From the NCBI RefSeq assembly GCF_900167205.1, contig NZ_FUWW01000008.1:1-64000 (forward strand): 64,000 nucleotides of DNA, read 5' to 3'. Numbering within the stretch: the first letter of the stretch is position 1; every line of letters starts with the position of its first letter. A program made the translations under genes and the position numbers. Of the stretch, positions 52,629-63,009 are shown one piece after another. The stretch is from Eubacterium coprostanoligenes. GTDB lineage: Bacteria > Bacillota > Clostridia > Oscillospirales > Acutalibacteraceae. The notes below the pieces were generated by a model. It was given only the letters and a program-made list of their open reading frames with translations, did not search any database and was not told where the DNA came from.

Positions 52629-54291
52629 AACTTTGAGTATCGAAAATATTGCTGTTATCGAAAAGGCAGAAATAGAGTTTTCAAACGGCTTCAATGTCCT
52701 GACCGGTGAAACCGGTGCGGGTAAATCCATTGTTGTCGATTCTATCAATGCCATTTTGGGCGAGCGAACATCAAAAGAACTTGTCCGTGCGGGCAGTGAA
52801 AATGCTCTTGTTACAGCGTATTTTGAAGATATAAGCAAAGAAGTTGAACAAAAACTTAATGAATTTGACTTGCCTTGTGATGATGACGGTGCTCTTGTCC
52901 TTTCAAGAAAAATCTCTGCACAGGGCAAATCAACTTGTAGAATTAACGGCAGTGTTTGCACTGTTTCAATGCTCAAGGAGGTTGGCAATCTTCTTGTCAA
53001 TATCCACGGTCAGCACGACAGTCAAACCTTGCTTAATGCCGATTATCACTACAAATTTGTTGATATGTATGGCTCTCTTGACGGCGTTCTTGATGAATAT
53101 AAGCAGTCGTTCAAACAGCTTTTGTCAGTCAGAAAGCAGTTGAAGGCTCTCACTATGGACGCAGACGAACGAGACAGACAGATTGAACTTTTGGATTATC
53201 AAATCAAGGAACTTTCCGATGCCGAAATCAAGGTTGGCGAATGGGACGAACTCAAAAAACGCAAGAATATTATTTTGAATTCGCAAACCCTTTTGCAGTC
53301 GCTCAATTCTGCATTGTCGGCTTTTAACGGCAGTGACGAGTATTCCGGTATTTCAACTTTGCTTTCAACAGCGGTTAAGGAAATCGGCTCTGTTTCGGAT
53401 GTTGACAGCGAAATAAAGTCTGTTTATGACAAGGCAGAAGCACTCAACGACAGCGTAGAGGTTGTAAAAGATGCCCTGCTTGATAAGATTAACAGCATTG
53501 AATTCGAACCCGAAGAACTTAACAGAATAGAAGAACGGCTTGATTTGTACTATACTTTTTCAAATAAGTATGGCGAAACCGAACAAGATATGCTATACTA
53601 TCTTGATGAAGCTGTAAAAAAACGAACAGCGTTTGAAAACTCCGAGGAGGAGCTTGAAAAATTCAATGTGCAGTATGACGAGATTTTTAATAAAACCGTT
53701 GCACTTGCACAAAAACTTACCGACTTGAGAAAATCGACAGCTGAAAAACTCGGAAACGAAATTTGCAAACAACTTGAATTTTTGGATATGCCTAAAATCA
53801 AGTTTACAACTTCGTTCGAAAAGGGCAATTTGTCGGCCAACGGCTGGGATAAGATTGAGTTCCTTATTGCAACCAATGTCGGCGAAACGGCAAAGCCCCT
53901 TGCAAAAATCGCTTCGGGCGGTGAGCTATCAAGAATTATGCTTGCCATCAAGAGTATTATTGCTCAAAAAGACAGCATCGACACTCTGATTTTTGACGAG
54001 ATTGATACGGGCGTTAGCGGTAAGGCGAGCAGAAAAATCGGCTTAAAACTGAAAGAACTCGGTGCATTCACACAGGTTATCTGCGTCACTCATTCCGCAC
54101 AGATTGCTTCTGTTGCCGACAGTCATTTTCTTATTGAAAAGAATGTTGAAAACGATAGGACATATACCAATGTCACCGCTCTTGATTATGACGGCAGAAA
54201 GAATGAACTTGCAAGAATTATGGGCGGTATCAATGCTACCGAATCATTGCTGAAATCAGCGGAGGAATTACTTAATAATTATGGGAATTAA
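52621..54291 (+). CDS. recN: DNA repair protein RecN
   Basis: This 556-residue SMC-like ATPase acts at double-strand breaks. Walker A GETGAGKS (29-36) is near the N-terminus, followed by ISAQGKSTCRINGSVC and VNIHGQHDSQTLLN. A long coiled coil (about 150-350) links to the C-terminal ABC signature IASGGELSRIMLAIK and Walker B LIFDEIDTGVSG. It is the last gene of the asp23 cluster. The usual next genes spoIVB and spo0A are not here; tyrS follows on a separate unit. Confidence 0.96.
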   Translation: MLKTLSIENIAVIEKAEIEFSNGFNVLTGETGAGKSIVVDSINAILGERTSKELVRAGSENALVTAYFEDISKEVEQKLNEFDLPCDDDGALVLSRKISAQGKSTCRINGSVCTVSMLKEVGNLLVNIHGQHDSQTLLNADYHYKFVDMYGSLDGVLDEYKQSFKQLLSVRKQLKALTMDADERDRQIELLDYQIKELSDAEIKVGEWDELKKRKNIILNSQTLLQSLNSALSAFNGSDEYSGISTLLSTAVKEIGSVSDVDSEIKSVYDKAEALNDSVEVVKDALLDKINSIEFEPEELNRIEERLDLYYTFSNKYGETEQDMLYYLDEAVKKRTAFENSEEELEKFNVQYDEIFNKTVALAQKLTDLRKSTAEKLGNEICKQLEFLDMPKIKFTTSFEKGNLSANGWDKIEFLIATNVGETAKPLAKIASGGELSRIMLAIKSIIAQKDSIDTLIFDEIDTGVSGKASRKIGLKLKELGAFTQVICVTHSAQIASVADSHFLIEKNVENDRTYTNVTALDYDGRKNELARIMGGINATESLLKSAEELLNNYGN

Positions 54292-54379
54292 TGTGGAGCA
54301 AAAGGTAAAAAACGGCACATGTGTTGTTTTGCCGGCTTGATTTATAATAGATAATATTTATTTTTTGGAGGATATATAA

Positions 54380-55603
54380 ATGGGAGTTTATGAAGAACTC
54401 GTTGAGCGTGGACTTATCGCTCAGGTGACAGATGAAGAACATATCAGAGAACTTGTAAATAACGGTAAGGCAGTATTCTATATCGGCTTTGACCCAACTG
54501 CCGATTCACTTCATGTCGGTCACTTTATGGCACTTACACTTATGAAGCGACTTCAACAAGCAGGCAACAAGCCTATCGCTCTTATCGGTGGCGGTACTGC
54601 AATGATCGGTGACCCATCAGGCAGAACCGATATGCGTCAAATGATGACAAAAGAAACTATTAATCACAACTGCGAATGTTTCAAAAAGCAGATGTCAAGA
54701 TTTATCGACTTCGGTGAGGGCAAGGCTATAATGGTTAACAATGCCGATTGGCTTCTTGACCTTAATTATATTGAGGTACTTCGTGAGGTTGGCGCTTGCT
54801 TCAGCGTAAACAGAATGTTGAACGCAGAGTGCTATAAGCAAAGAATGGAAAAGGGACTTTCATTCCTTGAATTCAACTATATGATTATGCAGTCATATGA
54901 CTTCTATGCTTTGTATCAAAAGTACGGTTGTAATCTCCAATTCGGCGGTGACGACCAGTGGAGCAATATGATTGGCGGTATGGAACTTATCCGCAGAAAA
55001 CTTGGCAAAGAAGCAAATGCCATGACTATCACACTTCTCACCAACTCCGAGGGTAAGAAGATGGGCAAAACTCAAAAGGGCGCTGTTTGGCTTGATGCAG
55101 AAAAAACAACTCCTTATGAGTTCTATCAGTATTGGAGAAATGTTGATGACGGCGATGTTATCAAGTGTATGAAACTTCTCACATTCATCCCTATGAGCGA
55201 GATTAACGAGTATGCAAAACTCGAGGGAGCAGAGCTTAACAAGGCAAAAGAGGTTCTTGCTTATTCTCTTACAGAACTTGTTCACGGCAAGGAAGAGGCA
55301 GACAAGGCCCAAACAGCGGCAAAGGCTCTTTTTGCAGGCGGTTCAGATGACAGCAATATGCCGACAACAACTGTTGAAGATGCAGATTTCGAGGATGACA
55401 AAGTAACTGTTCTTTCTCTTATGATTAAGGCAGGTATGATTAAGTCAAACGGCGAGGGCAGACGCCTCATTCAGCAGGGCGGTATCAGCGTAAATGATGA
55501 AAAAATCACCGATGTTTTCACTGCTGTATCAAAGGACGACCTCGCAAACGGTATCGTTGTTAAGAAAGGCAAAAAAGTATTCCACAAGTTCACACTTGCA
55601 TAA
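54380..55603 (+). CDS. tyrS: Tyrosyl-tRNA synthetase
   Basis: This 407-residue class I synthetase charges tRNA-Tyr. It has the HIGH-type motif HVGH (45-48), [33 protein letters not shown] (tyrosine site), the KMSKS-type loop [14 protein letters not shown] (about 226), and a C-terminal S4 domain ([17 protein letters not shown]). The KMGKT loop is normal for the family branch. The 88-bp leader has a small hairpin and a TATAAT but no T-box features. GGAGG precedes the ATG. Confidence 0.96.
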   Translation: MGVYEELVERGLIAQVTDEEHIRELVNNGKAVFYIGFDPTADSLHVGHFMALTLMKRLQQAGNKPIALIGGGTAMIGDPSGRTDMRQMMTKETINHNCECFKKQMSRFIDFGEGKAIMVNNADWLLDLNYIEVLREVGACFSVNRMLNAECYKQRMEKGLSFLEFNYMIMQSYDFYALYQKYGCNLQFGGDDQWSNMIGGMELIRRKLGKEANAMTITLLTNSEGKKMGKTQKGAVWLDAEKTTPYEFYQYWRNVDDGDVIKCMKLLTFIPMSEINEYAKLEGAELNKAKEVLAYSLTELVHGKEEADKAQTAAKALFAGGSDDSNMPTTTVEDADFEDDKVTVLSLMIKAGMIKSNGEGRRLIQQGGISVNDEKITDVFTAVSKDDLANGIVVKKGKKVFHKFTLA

Positions 55604-55616
55604 ATTAATATTTTTT

Positions 55617-55650
55617 AAATACCATTTCATAAATGAAGTGGTATTTTTTT
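55617..55650 (+). terminator. Intrinsic terminator of tyrS
   Basis: aaataccatttca / tgaagtggtattt, 13 pairs including one G-T, four-base loop, with the 3' arm running into a run of T. Confidence 0.9.
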
Positions 55651-55662
55651 ATGCCGTGTAGG

Positions 55663-55691
55663 TTGATAAAATGTCCTTATAATGTTATAAT
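55663..55691 (+). promoter_or_regulatory. Sigma-A promoter of ligA
   Basis: TTGATA (55663-55668), a 17-nt spacer, and TATAAT (55686-55691), 29 bp before the ATG at 55721. Confidence 0.8.
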
Positions 55692-55699
55692 AATTATAA

Positions 55700-57691
<1,992 letters not shown>

Positions 57692-57692
57692 T

Positions 57693-58529
57693 ATGAGAGA
57701 ATTTAGAAAAAAGCAAAAACGATTAAAAAAAATAATGAACTCAGTTGTTATTGTAACAGCCATTTACCTTTTTGTTTATATCGGTGTTGAGCCTGTTATG
57801 GCAAAATCGCTCGGTGCAACGATGACTATGATAGCTGCATATTTGAGTGATATTCTTGTTGTTGCGAGTATGGCTGTTTTGTTCCTGTATTTTTCAAAAT
57901 ACGGTAAGAGCGATAAATTCCTTGAATCTGTTGAAAATGAATTGTCCGACACAGGATATTATTTCACCGCAAGACAGGAAAAAGATATAGACAGCTATTA
58001 CAACGCTGTTGTTGAGAACTTGCGACTCAATTCTTTTTCGGTTGACGAAAAAGTTGTTGTTGATGATTTTGAGTTCACCGCCCGTGCAACAAAGGGCAAG
58101 AGTGTAATCTATATTCTCAAAGAAGATGAAGTTGACAAAAATGACTTAATTGCTTATCAAGAATCGGCAATTTATGATTTGACATCAATCAACCTAAAAC
58201 GCAAGGCTGATGTTGTTATGCTTTATATTTGCGACCGTGCCGATGACGGTGCCGTTTCGCTGTCAAAAATGATTACTCCGCTTGGCAGAAAAGAGCAAAT
58301 CAAGATTGCAAATGCCGTTGTGGAGGTTTCATCTTCACGCTGTTATTTCCTCGGAAATAAAGCAACAAAGTGCCAACAGCTGATTGCAAATTATGCTATG
58401 AATGTTGAAGTTCCTATCAAGGACGAGTTCAAGGGTAAGGAGCAATTGCCGTTTCAGGCAGAACTTGAAGAACATATGAAAGAATTTAACATAAAAGATT
58501 TTAAAGCAGGAACATTTTATGCACATTGA
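57693..58529 (+). CDS. Membrane protein of unknown function
   Basis: This 278-residue protein has two N-terminal membrane helices (SVVIVTAIYLFVYIGV and AAYLSDILVVASMAVLFLYF) after a very basic start (REFRKKQKRLKK). A soluble alpha/beta domain follows (residues ~90-270) with no recognised motif; YYNAVVENLRLNSF, DDFEFTARATKGKSVIYILKED and ADVVMLYICDR suggest strand-rich folding. It immediately follows ligA. Its TGA stop is the first three bases of repeat copy 2, so the native C-terminus may have been altered by that insertion (inferred). Confidence 0.75.
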   Translation: MREFRKKQKRLKKIMNSVVIVTAIYLFVYIGVEPVMAKSLGATMTMIAAYLSDILVVASMAVLFLYFSKYGKSDKFLESVENELSDTGYYFTARQEKDIDSYYNAVVENLRLNSFSVDEKVVVDDFEFTARATKGKSVIYILKEDEVDKNDLIAYQESAIYDLTSINLKRKADVVMLYICDRADDGAVSLSKMITPLGRKEQIKIANAVVEVSSSRCYFLGNKATKCQQLIANYAMNVEVPIKDEFKGKEQLPFQAELEEHMKEFNIKDFKAGTFYAH

Positions 58530-58753
58530 TTGCTGATAAAGCACCTTAATCGTGCCATAAATATATAGACCGATTTGAGCCTCCTTTGTGTAAAGGGAGG
58601 TGGCAACACGAAGTGTTGACGGAGGGATTGTAAATATATTTTGTACATTGAGCACAAAATATATTTGGCACTTTTCGTTTTTTACTCAGTCGAGGTACCA
58701 TCGTACATCTTCCTTCGTAAGAAAACGAAATTTAGGCACTTTCTCAACAATCA
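58527..58753. repeat. Structured interspersed repeat element, copy 2
   Basis: A 227-bp non-coding element, the partner of 44287-44512. The outer arms are tgattg-tga-aaag-cct (58527-58549) and the complementary tttaggcactttctcaacaa-tca (58731-58753). Inner helices: GTGCC (58552-58556) with GGCAC (58667-58671); cctccttt / aaagggagg (58580-58600); caacac-gaa-gtgttg; and aaatatattttgt / acaaaatatattt (58632-58666, 13 bp perfect). The last hairpin has no sequence in common with the same helix in copy 1. ttttcg...cgaaa and an inner gaggtac / gtacatc stem close the right part. Confidence 0.85.
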
Positions 58754-58758
58754 TTAAT

Positions 58759-58806
58759 ACAACTTATCCGACTACAATAAGTTGTAAAATTATATATTGT
58801 AGTCGG
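58759..58806 (+). promoter_or_regulatory. Mutually exclusive hairpins in the murD leader
   Basis: Hairpin A is ACAACTTAT (58759-58767) with ATAAGTTGT (58777-58785). Hairpin B is CCGACTACAATA (58768-58779) with TATTGTAGTCGG (58795-58806). They share bases 58777-58779, and the loop of A is the 5' arm of B, so only one can form fully. Hairpin B ends directly before the ribosome-site region (aaaggataggcgg) of murD. Confidence 0.6.
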
Positions 58807-58823
58807 AAAGGATAGGCGGTTTT

Positions 58824-60245
58824 ATGACACCGGCTGAAGAATATATAAATTCAATAAAAGGTAAAAAAGTTGCATTTGTGGGTATGGGAGTTGCAAATAC
58901 TCCGTGTGCCGAATTTTTGGCAAAAAACGGGATAGAAACCTATGCTTGCGATATGCGAGATAAAAAGTATATCGGTGAGGATGTTTGCAAGCGTCTTGAA
59001 AGTTTGGGCGTTCATTTCTCACTCGGCGAACATTATCTTGATGTTTTGCCGCAGATGGACATTGTTTTTCGTTCTCACGGAATTTTGCCGTTTCAAAATC
59101 CTTGGATTGGCGAATGTATCAAAAGAGGACAAACTGTCACAACAGAAATGGAAGTGTTTTTTAAATACTGCCCGTCAAAGATTTTTGCAGTGACAGGCTC
59201 AAACGGAAAAACTACCACAACAACACTCATTTCAAAAATGCTTGAAGCAGAGGGCTACAAGGTGTTCCTCGGCGGAAATATCGGCAAAGCTCTTATGCCG
59301 TGCCTTGATGAAATCACCAAAGATGACATAGCTGTTGTTGAGCTTTCATCATTCCAACTTCTCACAATGGGTAATATGAAAAACAAGCCTGATGTTGCGG
59401 TTGTGACAAATATTGAATGTACACACCAAGACCACCACATCAGCCTTGATGAATATGTTGACGCAAAGCGTAATGTTTTGATTTATCAAAATGCCTCGCA
59501 GCGCACCGTGCTCAATGCGGATTGCGATTATTCAATCGGCAACAGCGTTTATCACGATATGAGATATGATGTAAGAGGACAGCTCTTTGAATTTTCAATC
59601 AAGCATCCTATTGAAAACGGTGCTTATATGGATGAAGCCGGCAATATTTACTATGCAGAAAACGGCAAAAAAACTCTTGTTATGAACAAGTCGGATATTA
59701 TCATCCCCGGTATGCACAATGTTGAAAATTATTGCACCGCTATTTCTGCTGTTTGGGGTATGGTCGGTGTTGACACAATCAAAAAAATTGCACAGACCTT
59801 TGGCGGTGTTGAACATAGAATTGAATTTGTCAGAGAGTTTGACGGAGTAAGATATTATAACGATTCTATCGCAACTTCACCGAGCCGTGTAATCAGCGGA
59901 CTAAAGGCGTTCGGTACAAAAATTATTGTTCTTATGGGCGGAAGCGACAAGGGCAACGATATGTCCGAAATGGTGCCGTATATTTTGAAATATGTAAAAC
60001 TTCTTGTACTCAATGGTGCAACCGCAGACAAGATTTACGATACAATTGTTGCCGACCCGAATTACAAGGATAGCGGTATAGTAATTGAAAAAGTGCCTAC
60101 AATGGCAGAGGCTCTTGAGGTTGCAAAGTTAAAGGCACAGCCGGGCGATATAGTTTCACTTTGCCCTGCGTGTCCTGCTTTTGACCAGTTCAAAACATTT
60201 GAATACAGAGGTAGAGAATTTAAAAGATTGGTTAATGAGTTTTGA
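58824..60245 (+). CDS. murD: UDP-N-acetylmuramoylalanine--D-glutamate ligase MurD
   Basis: This 473-residue Mur ligase adds D-Glu to UDP-MurNAc-Ala in peptidoglycan synthesis. A Rossmann-like N-terminal domain (KKVAFVGMGVANTPCAEFLAKNG) is followed by the ATP loop VTGSNGKTTTT (about 122-132), LGGNIGKALM, VELSSFQL and HHISLDEYVDAK, then a C-terminal domain with HRIEFVREFDGVRYYNDS and GGSDKGNDM. Slightly longer than E. coli MurD (438). It lies away from the usual dcw cluster, behind repeat copy 2 and paired hairpins. Confidence 0.95.
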   Translation: MTPAEEYINSIKGKKVAFVGMGVANTPCAEFLAKNGIETYACDMRDKKYIGEDVCKRLESLGVHFSLGEHYLDVLPQMDIVFRSHGILPFQNPWIGECIKRGQTVTTEMEVFFKYCPSKIFAVTGSNGKTTTTTLISKMLEAEGYKVFLGGNIGKALMPCLDEITKDDIAVVELSSFQLLTMGNMKNKPDVAVVTNIECTHQDHHISLDEYVDAKRNVLIYQNASQRTVLNADCDYSIGNSVYHDMRYDVRGQLFEFSIKHPIENGAYMDEAGNIYYAENGKKTLVMNKSDIIIPGMHNVENYCTAISAVWGMVGVDTIKKIAQTFGGVEHRIEFVREFDGVRYYNDSIATSPSRVISGLKAFGTKIIVLMGGSDKGNDMSEMVPYILKYVKLLVLNGATADKIYDTIVADPNYKDSGIVIEKVPTMAEALEVAKLKAQPGDIVSLCPACPAFDQFKTFEYRGREFKRLVNEF

Positions 60246-60246
60246 T

Positions 60247-61263
60247 ATGAACACTACTGAACTATTGAAAAAACTGACATCAGCAGTCGGTGTCAGCGGT
60301 ATGGAAAATAATGTGTCAGCCTTGCTTGCCGATATGCTCAAGCAGTACGGCGAAGTTACGGTTGACGATATGAACAATGTTGTTTGTATCTTTGGCAAAG
60401 GTAAGCATTTTTTGCTTGATGCTCATCTTGACGAAATCGGTTTTATTGTCAAGGCTATTACAAATGACGGATTCATCAAAGTTGACAAATGCGGCGGAAT
60501 TGATGAAAGAATGCTCCTTGCAAGCGAAGTTTCCGTGTGGGGCAAAAAAGAGGTTAGGGGAGTTATTTCAAACTTGCCTCCTCATCTCCAAAAATCAGGT
60601 GAGAAAAAACCGCCAAAGATTGACGAAATCGCAATTGATGTCGGTATGACAAAGGCTGAAGCGGAGAAAGTTATTTCTCTCGGCGACCGTGTAACATTCA
60701 AGCGTAATTTCAATGAACTTGTCGGCACACAAGTTTGCTCAAATGTTCTTGACGACAGAAGCGGTGTTGCTTCAATATTGCTTGCAGTTGAAAAATTAAA
60801 GGATGTTGATGCAAAGATAACCGTTTGCTTTTCTTCCCAAGAGGAAGTCGGCACAAGAGGTGCAAAGACTGTTGCTTACGGCAAGGATGTTGACGAAGCA
60901 ATTGTTGTTGATGTGTCCTTTGGCTACACTCCGATGTGCAAAAAATCAGACTGTGGTGAAATCGGCAAGGGTGTTATGATTGGTGTTGCTCCGATTTTGG
61001 ATAGCGCTATGTCACACAAAATGCAAGAGATTGCAAAGTCTATGAATATTCCTTATCAAATCGAGGTTATGGGCGGTGGTCACACAGGCACAAATGCCGA
61101 TGTGATTACAATCAATCAGCGTGGAATAAAAACTTCGCTTCTTTCAATCCCTGAAAAATATATGCACTCACCGATTGAAATTGTTGATACAAAGGATGTT
61201 GAAGCAACAGCCGATTTGATTTGCGAATATATCAAGGAAAGTGTGGGTGATGTAAATGCTTAA
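60247..61263 (+). CDS. M42-family metal aminopeptidase, first of two
   Basis: This 338-residue FrvX/PepA-type M42 peptidase has metal ligands in AHLDE (His60, Asp62), LDDRSG, SQEEVGTRGAK, DVSFG and MHSPIEIV. These enzymes trim N-terminal residues of short peptides and form large tetrahedral complexes. Start ATG 60247 lies 1 bp after murD with no strong ribosome site; the upstream ATG at 60181 is in murD. It overlaps the second M42 gene by 8 bp. Confidence 0.9.
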   Translation: MNTTELLKKLTSAVGVSGMENNVSALLADMLKQYGEVTVDDMNNVVCIFGKGKHFLLDAHLDEIGFIVKAITNDGFIKVDKCGGIDERMLLASEVSVWGKKEVRGVISNLPPHLQKSGEKKPPKIDEIAIDVGMTKAEAEKVISLGDRVTFKRNFNELVGTQVCSNVLDDRSGVASILLAVEKLKDVDAKITVCFSSQEEVGTRGAKTVAYGKDVDEAIVVDVSFGYTPMCKKSDCGEIGKGVMIGVAPILDSAMSHKMQEIAKSMNIPYQIEVMGGGHTGTNADVITINQRGIKTSLLSIPEKYMHSPIEIVDTKDVEATADLICEYIKESVGDVNA

Positions 61264-62263
61264 GGAATTGTGTCTTATTAACGGCACTTCGGGTGACGAG
61301 GGCAAGGTACGAGATTATATTATCAATCAAATCAAGGATTATTGTGAATATTCGGTTGATAATATGGGGTCGATTATTGCGTATAAAAAGGGCAAAAAAG
61401 CGCCCAAGCAAAAGATTAGCATCAACGCCCATATGGACGAGGTCGGATTTATTGTAACAGGCATAACGGATGACGGCTATTTGCGTTTTACTTCTGTCGG
61501 CGGTATAGACAGCAGAGTTTGCCTTGACCGAATTGTTACGGTTGGCAAAAAAGCTGTTAAAGGTGTAATCGGCGATAAGGCTTTTCACCTCCTTTCTTCT
61601 GATGAAAAGGACAGCTGCCCGAGTTTTGATGATTTGCTTATCGACATCGGGGCAACTTCAAAAGACGAGGCAGAGCAATATGTTTCACTCGGCGATTTTG
61701 CATATTTTTACAGCGATTATGTAGAACTTGGCAACGGATATATCAAGGCAAAGGCACTCGATGACCGTATAGGTTGTATGCTGATGATTGAACTTATAAA
61801 AAGCGAACTTGAATATGATACAGTATTTTGCTTTAACGTTCAGGAAGAAGTCGGACTTCGTGGCTCAAAATGCACTTCATATGCTGTTGATGCAGATATT
61901 GCGATTGTTCTTGAATCAACAACAGCAGGTGATTTGGACGGCGTCAGCGGTGCAGACAGAGTTTGTGTCCTCGGTGACGGTCCTGTAATTTCATTTATGG
62001 ATAACCGTACGATTTATGACCGAGAACTGTTTGAACTCGGCTTTGCTGTTGCAAAGGAAAACAATATTCCTGCTCAAACAAAAACAGCGGTTGCGGGCGG
62101 CAATGACGCAGGTGCAATTCAAACAAGCGGTGACGGAGCAAGAGTTATGGCAATTTCGCTCCCGACTCGCTATATTCATTCGGGTGCAAGCGTAGTGAAA
62201 ACATCCGATATAGATGATACAAGGAGATTACTAAAGGCGTTGCTACCTAAATTGACCGATTAA
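61256..62263 (+). CDS. M42-family metal aminopeptidase, second of two
   Basis: This 335-residue paralogue of the preceding gene has ligands in NAHMDEVGF (His59, Asp61), LDDRIG, VQEEVGLRGSK, IVLESTTAGD and IHSGASVVK. The fourth position is Glu in place of Asp in the sister protein, and the middle loops differ, so specificity may differ. The pair could form mixed or separate particles. Translation is probably coupled to the upstream gene. Confidence 0.9.
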   Translation: MLKELCLINGTSGDEGKVRDYIINQIKDYCEYSVDNMGSIIAYKKGKKAPKQKISINAHMDEVGFIVTGITDDGYLRFTSVGGIDSRVCLDRIVTVGKKAVKGVIGDKAFHLLSSDEKDSCPSFDDLLIDIGATSKDEAEQYVSLGDFAYFYSDYVELGNGYIKAKALDDRIGCMLMIELIKSELEYDTVFCFNVQEEVGLRGSKCTSYAVDADIAIVLESTTAGDLDGVSGADRVCVLGDGPVISFMDNRTIYDRELFELGFAVAKENNIPAQTKTAVAGGNDAGAIQTSGDGARVMAISLPTRYIHSGASVVKTSDIDDTRRLLKALLPKLTD

Positions 62264-62289
62264 TCAGATAGGTATGCCTTAATGAATTT

Positions 62290-63009
62290 ATGATAGAAAT
62301 AATAGACTCGGCAGAACAATTTAACGAATGGACAAAGCGTGACATCTACTCAATCAGGGTGTTGTCATTGCTTGAGTCCTATGGAACAAAATATCACTTT
62401 GCAACATTTTATCGTCAAATTATTGACGGCAAAATCACGGCAATTCTTTCTCGACTTGACAACGACATAACCCTTGCACTTGATGACGGCTTTGACAATG
62501 CGGAATTTGTAAGGTTCTTTTGCATTACGGGGCACGGTGCGATTCTTTGCGACCCGTCATTTGAATTCGGTGCAAAGTATGACGAGGGCGTAATTATGTC
62601 GTGTGAGCACAAGATGGAAAGCGTTGTTCACGGAGCAGAAATTGATGAATACCCAAAACTTATGGACCTCTTCAATTTTGTGGATTATGACGGTCAGGAT
62701 TTCAAGGCTTGGTATGTTGATGTCAGCCATAGAATCAGGCATAACACTGCAAAGGCATATACCTTGAATTTTGACGGAAACATCATTTCAAGCGGTATTT
62801 TGTCATCAATTTATGACGGCTACGGTGTGCTTACAGCCGTAAGAACGGCTGATGAATTCAAGCGAATGGGCTATGGCGGACAGCTTGTAAAATATATCTG
62901 CTCGGATGTGAAGAATACCGTATATATTATGCGTGAGCAGAACATGAACGAGCATTTTTATAATGAACTCGGATTTGAAAATATTGGTGTATGGAGAATG
63001 TACAGATGA
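62290..63009 (+). CDS. GNAT-family N-acetyltransferase
   Basis: This 239-residue protein has its acetyl-CoA-binding motif in the C-terminal half: LTAVRTADEFKRMGYGGQLVKYI, followed by the ending IMREQNMNEHFYNELGFENIG typical of GNAT. The N-terminal half is a degenerate second GNAT-like or accessory domain (YHFATFYRQIIDGKITAILSRLDND). The substrate is unknown. Its stop overlaps the start of the next gene (ATGA). Confidence 0.84.
   Translation: MIEIIDSAEQFNEWTKRDIYSIRVLSLLESYGTKYHFATFYRQIIDGKITAILSRLDNDITLALDDGFDNAEFVRFFCITGHGAILCDPSFEFGAKYDEGVIMSCEHKMESVVHGAEIDEYPKLMDLFNFVDYDGQDFKAWYVDVSHRIRHNTAKAYTLNFDGNIISSGILSSIYDGYGVLTAVRTADEFKRMGYGGQLVKYICSDVKNTVYIMREQNMNEHFYNELGFENIGVWRMYR

Noticed and set aside
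54292-54379. T-box riboswitch before tyrS
   Set aside because: The 88-bp leader is too short and lacks the T-box core and specifier stem; only a small hairpin is present.
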